DNA from: Oscillospiraceae bacterium
GTDB taxonomy: Bacteria > Bacillota > Clostridia > Oscillospirales > Ruminococcaceae
Direction: 5' to 3'
Length of the DNA stretch: 40,209 nt
Assembly: GCA_014799395.1 (NCBI GenBank)
Contig: JAAVID010000065.1
Coordinates: 1-40,209, forward strand
The notes beneath the pieces were generated by a model that was given only the letters and a program-made list of their open reading frames with translations, was not told the DNA's origin and did not search any database. This document shows positions 24,816-32,134 of this stretch, piece by piece. Position 1 is the first letter of the stretch; each line of letters begins with the position of its first letter. The position numbers and the translations under genes are program-made.

Positions 24816-25507
24816 TATTTATTCTCCTCCTTTTCCGTATTTTCGGCAGTCTCGGTTTTTTCAACGCTTATGCAGCTCTCCCTGTTCGGGCAAGCCGCGC
24901 AGCCCGTAGCCTCCGGGGGCTTGCGGTTTGCGATCTTGTTCACGAGCGCGATAACGCAGCCCAGCACGAAAAATCCTCCCGCGGGCAGCACGAATATCGT
25001 CATCGGCTGAACGAAGTCGGGATATATTTTCAGTCCGAACCACGTTCCCGAGCCGAGTATCTCGCGTACCGAGCCCACCGCTAAGAGCGCCAGCGTAAAG
25101 CCGATACCCATTCCCGCGCCGTCAAGCGCCGAAGCCGCAACGTTGTTCTTGGAAGCGAACATCTCCGCGCGTCCGAGAATGATACAGTTTACCGTGATAA
25201 GCGGCAGATAAATTCCCAGCGCGTCATATACCGCGGGAACAAACGCCTGCAATATCAGACTGATAAGCGTTACAAAGCCCGCGATAACCACGATATACGA
25301 GGGCAGACGTACTTGCTTCGGGATAAACTTTTTCAACAGGGATATAGCCACGTTGGAGCAGATAAGCACGAACGTCGCCGCCGCGCCCATTCCGATAGCG
25401 TTGCTCGCCATTGTGGTTATCGCCAGGGTAGGGCACATTCCGAGCAGCGTTACCAGCGTCGGGTTTTCTTTAACCAAGCCCTTGGTAAATTCCTTTAAGT
25501 AGCTCAC
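24815..25507 (-). CDS. rnfE: Rnf complex membrane subunit RnfE with Cys tail
   Basis: A 230-aa, six-helix homologue of RnfA. Cys25 (LLGMCPTLA) and Cys108 (LITVNCIILG) are the expected Fe-S ligands. It starts MSYLKEFTKGLVKENPTLV, typical of RnfE. After the last helix it has a charged C-terminal tail (about 195-230) with C203, C206 and C212 (CAACPNRESC), followed by a Glu/Lys-rich end. I think related tails occur in some clostridial RnfE proteins; a metal or redox role is possible but unproven. The gene overlaps rnfG by 4 bp (ATGA). Confidence 0.95.
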   Translation of the reverse strand: MSYLKEFTKGLVKENPTLVTLLGMCPTLAITTMASNAIGMGAAATFVLICSNVAISLLKKFIPKQVRLPSYIVVIAGFVTLISLILQAFVPAVYDALGIYLPLITVNCIILGRAEMFASKNNVAASALDGAGMGIGFTLALLAVGSVREILGSGTWFGLKIYPDFVQPMTIFVLPAGGFFVLGCVIALVNKIANRKPPEATGCAACPNRESCISVEKTETAENTEKEENK

Positions 25508-26091
25508 TGTGCCTCACCTCCCACTAATTTAAACGCTTCAAGCGCGATATTTACAGCGTTCGCAACGCCTCTCGAGGAGAACGTCGCCGACGTTACCGCC
25601 TGTACCTCTCCCGCATGAGACGGCGCTGTCTTAACGATAGCAGCCTTGTCCGATATTCCCTTGAAGTTATCGAGGAATTCGGGCTTGTTGGTGTTCGTTC
25701 CGAGACCGGGGGTCTCTTCGCCCACGGATACTATCGCGACGCCCGCGACCGCTCCGTCCTTAACTCCGACCATAATGTCAAAGCCGTTCTTATAGCCCTT
25801 TACCACGCACTCAAACGCAAAACTTCCGTCCGATTTTTTCCTTATCAGCTTAGTTACCTTGGACAAATCGGCATTGCCCGAATTTTCGAGAACGGACTGC
25901 CATTCCTCGGCGGGAACGACCTCGAAATCGTCCTTTACGCCGCCGTAAATAGTCGTTACCGCAGCAGCCTGTTTGTCCGTGAGGATATTCGTGGTGTCGA
26001 CATAGGTAAGATTGTACACCACTATGATAAGGCAGGAGATGATCGCCGCGATAAGTGCCAGCACATAAACGGGCTTCAATTTCTGTATCAT
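25504..26091 (-). CDS. rnfG: Rnf complex FMN-carrying subunit RnfG
   Basis: A 195-aa protein with one N-terminal membrane helix (about 8-28) and an extracytoplasmic FMN-binding domain. The covalent flavin site is the motif AVTSATFSSRGV, where Thr170 would carry FMN by a phosphoester bond. The family usually reads S/T-GAT; here the Gly is Ser, a mild variation. It passes electrons on the outer face between the RnfA/E and RnfD flavins. The gene overlaps rnfD and rnfE by 4 bp each, so the operon is tightly coupled. Confidence 0.94.
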   Translation of the reverse strand: MIQKLKPVYVLALIAAIISCLIIVVYNLTYVDTTNILTDKQAAAVTTIYGGVKDDFEVVPAEEWQSVLENSGNADLSKVTKLIRKKSDGSFAFECVVKGYKNGFDIMVGVKDGAVAGVAIVSVGEETPGLGTNTNKPEFLDNFKGISDKAAIVKTAPSHAGEVQAVTSATFSSRGVANAVNIALEAFKLVGGEAQ

Positions 26092-27101
26092 TGCTTACCC
26101 TCCTTTTTCGGCTTTACCGCTCCGAGAGCTCTTGGCGCGGTATATCTGTCAATAAGAGGAGTAAGGCAGTTCATTACCAGAATGGAGAACGAAACGCCCT
26201 CCGGCATTGAAGCGAACTGGCGTATCGCGAAAGTGATAAGTCCGCACCCAACGCCGAACACTATCTTGCCCTTAGTCGTCAGCGGGGTAGTAGCGTAGTC
26301 GGTCGCCATAAAGAACGCGCCGAGGATAAGCCCGCCCGACATCAGCTGATACAGCATAAAGTTCACATCGCAGCCGCCGTAGAAGAACGACAGCACCGCA
26401 ACCGTGCCGATAAAGCACAACGGAGTAGCGGGGCGTATCAGTCCGATAAACATAAGGTACAGACCGCCCAGCAGCAGCGCCGCAACGCAGGTCTCGCCCA
26501 GACAGCCCGCGCGGAAACCGAGGAACATATCCATAATACTTGGGATCTCCGTTCCGGTCACTGTAGAGTTGAACAGCTGACCAAGCGACAGCTCCTTAAA
26601 GTCAACGCCAGACATTGCGGCAAGCGGAGTTGCGGAAACGGTCGCGTCCACTCCGTCTTTCCACGAGAACGGCGCGGTCCATTTCGTCATTGCGCCCGCA
26701 AACGACATCATAAGCACTATTCTCGCGGTTATCGCGGGGTTCGCGAAGTTCTGACCGATACCGCCGAACAAGCACTTCACGATAACGATAGCCACAAAAC
26801 AGCCGATTATCGCCATATAAATAGGTAAGTCAACGGGCAGATTAAACGCTAAAAGCATACCCGTAACCACCGCCGAAAGGTCGGAGATCGTGTCCTCGCG
26901 CTTAGTCACCTTGTTGAACAGAAACTCCAAAAGAACGCAGGACGTGCAGCAGATGACCGTCATTAACAGCGCCTTTATGCCGAAGATGTATGTTGACATA
27001 ATGAGCGCGGGGCAAAGCGCGATAATTACGTTCAGCATTATCTTCTGCGTAGTCCACGCGCTGCGTATATGCGGCGAGGACTCGACAAACAGTTTATTCA
27101 T
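26088..27101 (-). CDS. rnfD: Rnf complex FMN-carrying membrane subunit RnfD
   Basis: A 337-aa polytopic protein of the RnfD/NqrB family. Helices occupy most of the chain. ESSPHIRSAWTTQKIMLNVIIALCP at the N-terminus and GQNFANPAITARIVLMMSF (about 116-134) are strong family signatures. The covalent FMN site is Thr158 in VSATPL. It is thought to be the subunit where ion translocation is driven by flavin redox. It lies 10 bp after rnfC in the transcript. Length fits the family. Confidence 0.95.
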   Translation of the reverse strand: MNKLFVESSPHIRSAWTTQKIMLNVIIALCPALIMSTYIFGIKALLMTVICCTSCVLLEFLFNKVTKREDTISDLSAVVTGMLLAFNLPVDLPIYMAIIGCFVAIVIVKCLFGGIGQNFANPAITARIVLMMSFAGAMTKWTAPFSWKDGVDATVSATPLAAMSGVDFKELSLGQLFNSTVTGTEIPSIMDMFLGFRAGCLGETCVAALLLGGLYLMFIGLIRPATPLCFIGTVAVLSFFYGGCDVNFMLYQLMSGGLILGAFFMATDYATTPLTTKGKIVFGVGCGLITFAIRQFASMPEGVSFSILVMNCLTPLIDRYTAPRALGAVKPKKEGKQ

Positions 27102-27111
27102 TTACCCCACC

Positions 27112-28416
27112 TCACTTTCCTTGTTGTTTAGCTTTGCTCTGCCGCAGGAAGTCCTTGGCGAGCTGATTTTTCTCCGCAAGCTGACGTTTGGCGGGGCAGA
27201 CGAAGCTGCACGCGCCGCAGTTCATACAGAGATTGATCTTGAGCTTTTCAAGCGCCTCCGCGTCGCGGGCGTCGTACGCGCTCTCAAGCTCGGTAGGCAT
27301 AAGATTTACCGCGCACGCTCTCACGCACCGTCCGCAGCGGATACAAGCGCTCGGTTTGCGCTCCTTTGTATTGCCGAACAGCAGGACCGCGTTGTTGGTC
27401 TTGCCGAGCGGAGTGTCGGGATCAAACGCGCACGCGCCCATCATAGGTCCGCCGAGAACTATCCTGTCGGGCTGACGGCGCACGTCCGCAAAGCCGACTA
27501 TCGAGTGCAGGAGCGTTCCTACGGGGATAAAGAAGTTCGCGGGTGAGTTCACAATATCTCCGTCCACGGTGATACGGCGCTTGACAAGCGGAATACCCGT
27601 CTTGACATAGCCGTAGATAAAGCCCGCCGTAGACACGTTCATAACCATACAGCCAACGTCCGAGGGGAGCTTTCCCTCTCCGACGACGCGCCCCGTAAGC
27701 GTATGCACGAGCACCTTCTCCGCGCCCTGCGGATACGCGCTCGGCAGTCTCTGTACAGAAATATTCGGATAGCGTATCGCGAGCTTTTCCAGCTTCGAGA
27801 TAGCCTGCGGCTTGTCTGCCTCGATACCGATTATCGCTTTCGGTATCTCCAGCTTTGTCATTACAAGGTCGATACCCGAAAGCACGTTGTCGGAATTTTC
27901 GATAAGCTCGCGGTAGTCGCTCGTGATGTATGGCTCGCACTCCGCGCCGTTGAGCAGGAGATAGTCGATTTTGACCTTACTGCGGTCATAAGCCAGCTTA
28001 ACGTGCGTGGGAAAGCCCGCGCCGCCCAATCCGACCGCGCCGCTCTCGCGGACAGCCTTTATAAACTCCTCGCGCGTGTCGACTTTCGGCGGCTTAATAT
28101 CGGGAGACATCTCGTTTTTGTTGTCGTTCGCGATAACGACGGTCTTGCAAAGCCGTCCGCCGACGTTCATAACGTCCTTTATCTCCTTGACGACGCCGCT
28201 TACCGACGCGTGAACGGGCGCGGACATAAACGCTTCCGTATCGCCGATCTTCTGTCCGATCTTAACGCTGTCGCCTATCGCCACGCAAGGCTCGCAGGGC
28301 GCGCCTATATGCTGGAGCATACTGATAGCTACTATCTCGGGCGCGGGTATCTTTCTGGTCAATTGCTCCGCAGAACCGCTGAAATGCGGCAGTCTGACGG
28401 AATGCAGTTTACTCAA
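27112..28416 (-). CDS. rnfC: Rnf complex NADH-side subunit RnfC (TTG start)
   Basis: A 434-aa peripheral subunit. It has an N-terminal barrel-sandwich part (CVAIGDSVKIGQKIG, SAPVHASVSGVV), an NADH/FMN-binding domain (GLGGAGFPTHVKL, LLNGAECEPYITSDYR), and a C-terminal ferredoxin domain with CIRCGRCVRAC and CMNCGACSFVCP. It reduces NAD+ at the cytosolic side. The start is TTG 28416 (MSKLHSVRLPHFSG...), preceded by AAGGATTGGTGAATT; no ATG fits. The N-terminal Cys-rich H..GAPCEPCV element is as in clostridial RnfC. It is the first gene of rnfCDGEAB. Confidence 0.95.
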   Translation of the reverse strand: MSKLHSVRLPHFSGSAEQLTRKIPAPEIVAISMLQHIGAPCEPCVAIGDSVKIGQKIGDTEAFMSAPVHASVSGVVKEIKDVMNVGGRLCKTVVIANDNKNEMSPDIKPPKVDTREEFIKAVRESGAVGLGGAGFPTHVKLAYDRSKVKIDYLLLNGAECEPYITSDYRELIENSDNVLSGIDLVMTKLEIPKAIIGIEADKPQAISKLEKLAIRYPNISVQRLPSAYPQGAEKVLVHTLTGRVVGEGKLPSDVGCMVMNVSTAGFIYGYVKTGIPLVKRRITVDGDIVNSPANFFIPVGTLLHSIVGFADVRRQPDRIVLGGPMMGACAFDPDTPLGKTNNAVLLFGNTKERKPSACIRCGRCVRACAVNLMPTELESAYDARDAEALEKLKINLCMNCGACSFVCPAKRQLAEKNQLAKDFLRQSKAKQQGK

Positions 28417-28432
28417 AATTCACCAATCCTTT

Positions 28433-28460
28433 CTTATAGTTAAATTTTTCACACTCTCAA
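28433..28460 (-). promoter_or_regulatory. Promoter of the rnf operon
   Basis: On the minus strand: TTGAGA (28460-28455), a 16-bp spacer and TATAAG (28438-28433), 17 bp before the TTG start. It is only a moderate match. The adjacent MITE and hairpin separate it from the gene upstream. Confidence 0.55.
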
Positions 28461-28472
28461 TAACAGTCTTAA

Positions 28473-28506
28473 ACCGCCGTTCGGCTTTGTACGGGCGAGC
28501 GGCGGT
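28473..28506 (-). terminator. Hairpin between the MITE and the rnf promoter
   Basis: ACCGCCGTTCG (28473-28483) pairs with CGAGCGGCGGT (28496-28506) over 11 bp with one wobble and a 12-nt loop. On the minus strand it is followed by TTTAAGACTG, so it could terminate transcripts arriving from the gene at 28764-32054 before they enter rnf. Confidence 0.5.
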
Positions 28507-28515
28507 CAAGAATTA

Positions 28516-28750
28516 AGGCAACACCGCACAATTACCGCCCTTCGGGCTTTGTCGCCTGTTGCCTTCGGCAACTGCGCAAACGTTCCGTTTGCGGCGGTTG
28601 CTTGCATATTTTCCGTCATAGCGTTGACCGAAGGTCAACCCGTGCACAATTCGTCCTAGCAAGGCATACAGCCTTGCGTCGTCCTCATTGTACAATCTGA
28701 CGAAAAATCTGACTGCGCAACCGCTCGACAATAATTGTGCGGCGTTGCCT
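28516..28750. mobile_element. MITE-like non-autonomous element, 235 bp
   Basis: The ends are inverted copies of about 19 bp: AGGCAACACCGCACAATTA (28516-28534) and TAATTGTGCGGCGTTGCCT (28732-28750), differing at one position. Inside are several short palindromes (GTTGCCTTCGGCAAC, TGACCGAAGGTCA, AAGGC-ATACA-GCCTT). There is no transposase. The flanks are A/T-rich (AATTA | AAAAATT), so a short A/T target duplication is possible but not clear. From memory, AAGGCAACACCGCAC ends recur in Ruminococcus-type genomes. A 72-codon frame inside is not a gene. Confidence 0.75.
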
Positions 28751-28763
28751 AAAAATTATTGAA

Positions 28764-31700
28764 TTACATCTGGACGTCTCCGATATTGCCGGGACGATTA
28801 GGCGCTAAGCCGTTGGACATCGCGCCCTTTTCCGAGCCGACTCTCATACGGTTTATCTCCTCGGTGGGCTTTATCTCGGTAACTATATCGTCGTCCTCCT
28901 CGGGGATCTCAAGCACAGCGCTGAGCTCCTCCTCGGGAGCCTCGGCGGGCTTTTCTACCTTAGCCGCGGCTTCCTTGATAGCCGCCTCGCGCATTTCGGG
29001 AGAAACGTTGTCCTCATACCACTTAGCCGCCATCATCGGGCTGAGCACTATGTCAAGCACCTCGGGAGCGCCGTCGTATACAGTCTCGGGAACCTTTATG
29101 TCGCCGGGCTCGACTATATCATAGGTCACCTGTCTGCGGAACTTGATACGGCAGTACATGAACTCGGGCGGGATATTGTCGATCTCCGCAATCTCCTCCA
29201 GCCACAGAAACGGCGTCATACCGCCGATGCTGACATCGTCGATAAGCCAGCCCGAAGCGGCAGCCGCGTCATTCTGACAGAGATACAGCGAGAAGTTGAA
29301 CTTCTGCTCCTTTTCGCCGTTCATAAGCCCGATCGTGAACTTCTTGACAACAAAGCTGTTCAGAACGCCCGTCTCGTATCCGCAGCACGGGCAGACACCG
29401 CCGTAGCCGTACAGCTTTGCGTTTATATCGCGCGCAAAATAGTTGCGGTAAGCCTTTCCGTTGCCCTTTTCGTATGGCGCGATCCTGCGTACCTGCCCGC
29501 TAAGATAATCGAACTCCTTGCGGCTGATAGTGGGAACGGGCTTGTAGTAATAAGGAAGCTGATCGAGCAGAACCACATTCGGCTCTTCCGTGCCCGAATA
29601 CAGCGCGGAAAGACGGTTCTTGTTGCCGCCCGTAAGCAGAAACTCCGCAAAGCCCGCGTACTGCGGCTTGGACATACCGTCGCGCAGAATAATGAGCTTG
29701 GAGCTGTTGGTCATATCCTCGGCGTCGATAGGCGCGGACAGATCAACTATCTTCTTGAGCTTGTCGTCCTTATCCAGCAGCGCGATCTTATCCATACCGA
29801 GATCGCATACATACATCTTAGCCATTACCTGCTCGACAGCGTCCGCGTTGCGTGCGTCGGGCAGTACCGACAGAACGTCCTGCGTATCGAAGTTGAACCG
29901 TCCCGCGGAATACGGGAAGTCAAATACGCGGTTGTTGAGCAGTCCGCTCTCGATAAGCGCGTAAACGTCGCCGACAATATCAAGCAGCTCCGCGTTGGTG
30001 ATGTTCGGCGGGATCATAAACTGCTTTCCGTATACCGAGAAGCGGTAGCGCTTGTTTATATCGAGCGCCAGCGTTACCTCGCCGCCCTGGCTCTTTATCT
30101 CCTGGAGGAACTGAATGGTGTCCTTACCGTTGGTAAAGGAGTTCACCATAAGCGTGATGACCTGATTGAATATCTGATGATTTTCAAATCTCATCTCGTG
30201 AGCCGCCAAGGTATCATAAGCTTTCTTGAGGTTGCCTATGTTGATCTTGGAAATTTCAAACTGAACCGTTGCCGTGCCCGATGTGATAACGAACTGGAAG
30301 TACTTCATCGAAATGCGGTAGTTCTCGCCGAACATCTCGTCGATGACCGCAAACGCGTTCGCCAGAGCGTCCTCGTCCGCAACGGAGCCGTTGACGATGC
30401 TCTCGTTGAGCTTAAGGCTTATAATGCTTCTGAAGCCCGCCGAAAGCTCATAGTCCTTTATCTTGTGACCTCCGTCGGAGGAAATATAATACTGATTTCC
30501 GTCCTGATAGAACGAATAGAGGAACTCGTTTCCGCTCTCGTCCGTTCCCGGAACCGTCCATTCATAACGTGCGACGAGGACGTGGTTGTCGTCCTTGCCG
30601 TACCAGCCGTTCATCTGCTCGATGTCCTGCTCGAGGAGCTTAATTGCGCTTCCGTCCTCGTGATCCTCCTTGGATACGTCGTCGCGCTCGGTAAAGAAGC
30701 CGTTCTTGCGCAGTGTCTCAAACAGCACGGGCTCGGGCGAGTGCGGGAACAATACGGAAACACTGTCGCCGAATTTCTCGCGCAGACCCTTTACAATGCC
30801 GCTGTTGTTGACATAGTTGTAGAAGAACTCGAAAACGTACTGCTTCGGGCGGAGCATATAGCGGTCGGGAGCGTCCTGCCGCGGCGAGAGCTCCAGTACG
30901 AACAGCTTTTTATACTCGTCCGCAACGGAGAGTATGCCCTGCTCTATCTTGCCCGAGCACTCCTCAAGCGAGTCGTATTTGATACCCGAACGGTTGTTTG
31001 TGATGTACTTATTCGGCACCGAAACGAAGAACGCGGAAAGCTGCTCGTCGACGAAATCCACGCTGTTCGCGCGGACAAAGCCCGTCAGCTCGTAGGTCGA
31101 GAAGTAGTTGTACTTGCTCATCAGCACCTTTGCCGCGTCGCGCTTAGCGCCGGAGATCGCGTACGGGATAAGGTATGTGAAGCCGTCGCGCTCCGCGTGC
31201 AGGAAATCCGCCACGCTCTTGCCGTTCTCAAAGAAACGCACCTTGGGAATATCGTTTTCGTCCTTGCGGTAAAGCTGTATCTTGTAAACGACTTCGGGCT
31301 TACCGTAGTTGATTATCGCGATATTGAACGTTCTCTGAACGCACTCGTCCTCGTCGACCGCCTTCAGATTTTTCTTTCTGATAAACGCGAAGCAGAGGTC
31401 TACCATATTGATGTAAACGCCCTTTTTCGAGGTGAGCGTCGTTAAGTTCTCGTGAAGCGTTCTCTGCTCGTCCTCGGGCAAAGCGAACACGATCTCGGTG
31501 TGGTTGAAATGCTGACCGTTAAGCTCCAGCTCGCGCACCTTAAGCGTGCCGTCGTCGTTGACAACGCGCAGCGAATAATCGTTCGAGCGCATCTTGAACC
31601 AGTCAACGTTCGCGAAAACGCTCTTAGCGCCCAGACCGAAACGACCCTCGCGCTTTTTATCGCCCTCGTTTCGTCCTACCGAAAGGTAATAGAACACCTG

Positions 31701-32054
31701 CGCCAGCGTAAAGCCCGTCTCGTTGTAGGTGAGCTTCACTTGACCCTCGTCAAGGAATTCTATCATTACTTTAATGTCGGGCGACTCGTAATCACAGCCG
31801 AAGACGTTCTGTAAAAGCTCGCGTATAATGGACTCTCTCGGGTAGTCCTTGGCTATACCGTTTACGTTTATAGCGCCTCTGCCCGCATACATACTATTGA
31901 AATAGTCCTTAAAGGGACCGCTGTCGACCTCGCCCGATTTCAGCTTCTGCTGAATATCGTCGATAACCGACTTCATTCCCTCTTTGTCGCCCGCTGTATT
32001 TCGCTCAAAAAAGTCGCCGAGCAGCTTTTCCACTGTTTCATAGCTCTCGCTCAT
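28764..32054 (-). CDS. Very large sacsin/NOV-type GHKL (HSP90-like) ATPase
   Basis: A 1,096-aa soluble protein. Residues 65-150 are a GHKL ATP-binding domain: N-box ESIIRELLQNVFGCD with Glu79 and Asn83, YNETGFTLAQV (110-120) in place of the usual DxGxG, and the lid glycines GRFGLGAKS (137-145). 'YNexgFt..qv...SVGR' followed by 'fGLGaKSVF' is the pattern of sacsin/NOV-like HATPases. The remaining 900 residues are mixed alpha/beta with no domain I recognise, except a CPCCGYETG zinc-knuckle-like motif (about 905) and an acidic Pro/Glu-rich tail. GAGG is 8 nt before ATG 32054. It is co-directional with the helicase-like gene upstream (80-bp gap). A chaperone-like or defence ATPase is possible; function unknown. 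Confidence 0.75.
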   Translation of the reverse strand: MSESYETVEKLLGDFFERNTAGDKEGMKSVIDDIQQKLKSGEVDSGPFKDYFNSMYAGRGAINVNGIAKDYPRESIIRELLQNVFGCDYESPDIKVMIEFLDEGQVKLTYNETGFTLAQVFYYLSVGRNEGDKKREGRFGLGAKSVFANVDWFKMRSNDYSLRVVNDDGTLKVRELELNGQHFNHTEIVFALPEDEQRTLHENLTTLTSKKGVYINMVDLCFAFIRKKNLKAVDEDECVQRTFNIAIINYGKPEVVYKIQLYRKDENDIPKVRFFENGKSVADFLHAERDGFTYLIPYAISGAKRDAAKVLMSKYNYFSTYELTGFVRANSVDFVDEQLSAFFVSVPNKYITNNRSGIKYDSLEECSGKIEQGILSVADEYKKLFVLELSPRQDAPDRYMLRPKQYVFEFFYNYVNNSGIVKGLREKFGDSVSVLFPHSPEPVLFETLRKNGFFTERDDVSKEDHEDGSAIKLLEQDIEQMNGWYGKDDNHVLVARYEWTVPGTDESGNEFLYSFYQDGNQYYISSDGGHKIKDYELSAGFRSIISLKLNESIVNGSVADEDALANAFAVIDEMFGENYRISMKYFQFVITSGTATVQFEISKINIGNLKKAYDTLAAHEMRFENHQIFNQVITLMVNSFTNGKDTIQFLQEIKSQGGEVTLALDINKRYRFSVYGKQFMIPPNITNAELLDIVGDVYALIESGLLNNRVFDFPYSAGRFNFDTQDVLSVLPDARNADAVEQVMAKMYVCDLGMDKIALLDKDDKLKKIVDLSAPIDAEDMTNSSKLIILRDGMSKPQYAGFAEFLLTGGNKNRLSALYSGTEEPNVVLLDQLPYYYKPVPTISRKEFDYLSGQVRRIAPYEKGNGKAYRNYFARDINAKLYGYGGVCPCCGYETGVLNSFVVKKFTIGLMNGEKEQKFNFSLYLCQNDAAAASGWLIDDVSIGGMTPFLWLEEIAEIDNIPPEFMYCRIKFRRQVTYDIVEPGDIKVPETVYDGAPEVLDIVLSPMMAAKWYEDNVSPEMREAAIKEAAAKVEKPAEAPEEELSAVLEIPEEDDDIVTEIKPTEEINRMRVGSEKGAMSNGLAPNRPGNIGDVQM

Positions 32055-32134
32055 TATCTACGCCTCGTTTCTCCGCGCTTATATAATTATCGGATCGGCT
32101 CCGCACGGTGGAGCATACGCCATAGTCTAATAAA

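Noticed and set aside
28433-28438. Rex-like site controlling rnf directly
   Set aside because: I looked for TTGTGAA/TTCACAA-type dyads near the rnf promoter and saw none; the only such sites are at 34220-34383.
28513-28731. 72-aa minus-strand gene
   Set aside because: It lies wholly inside the MITE-like element, has no ribosome site, and its codons reflect the element's palindromes.
30177-31445. Long plus-strand frame of 422 codons opposite the GHKL ATPase
   Set aside because: No ribosome site and no recognisable motif; the minus strand has the GHKL signature and an unbroken 1,096-codon frame.
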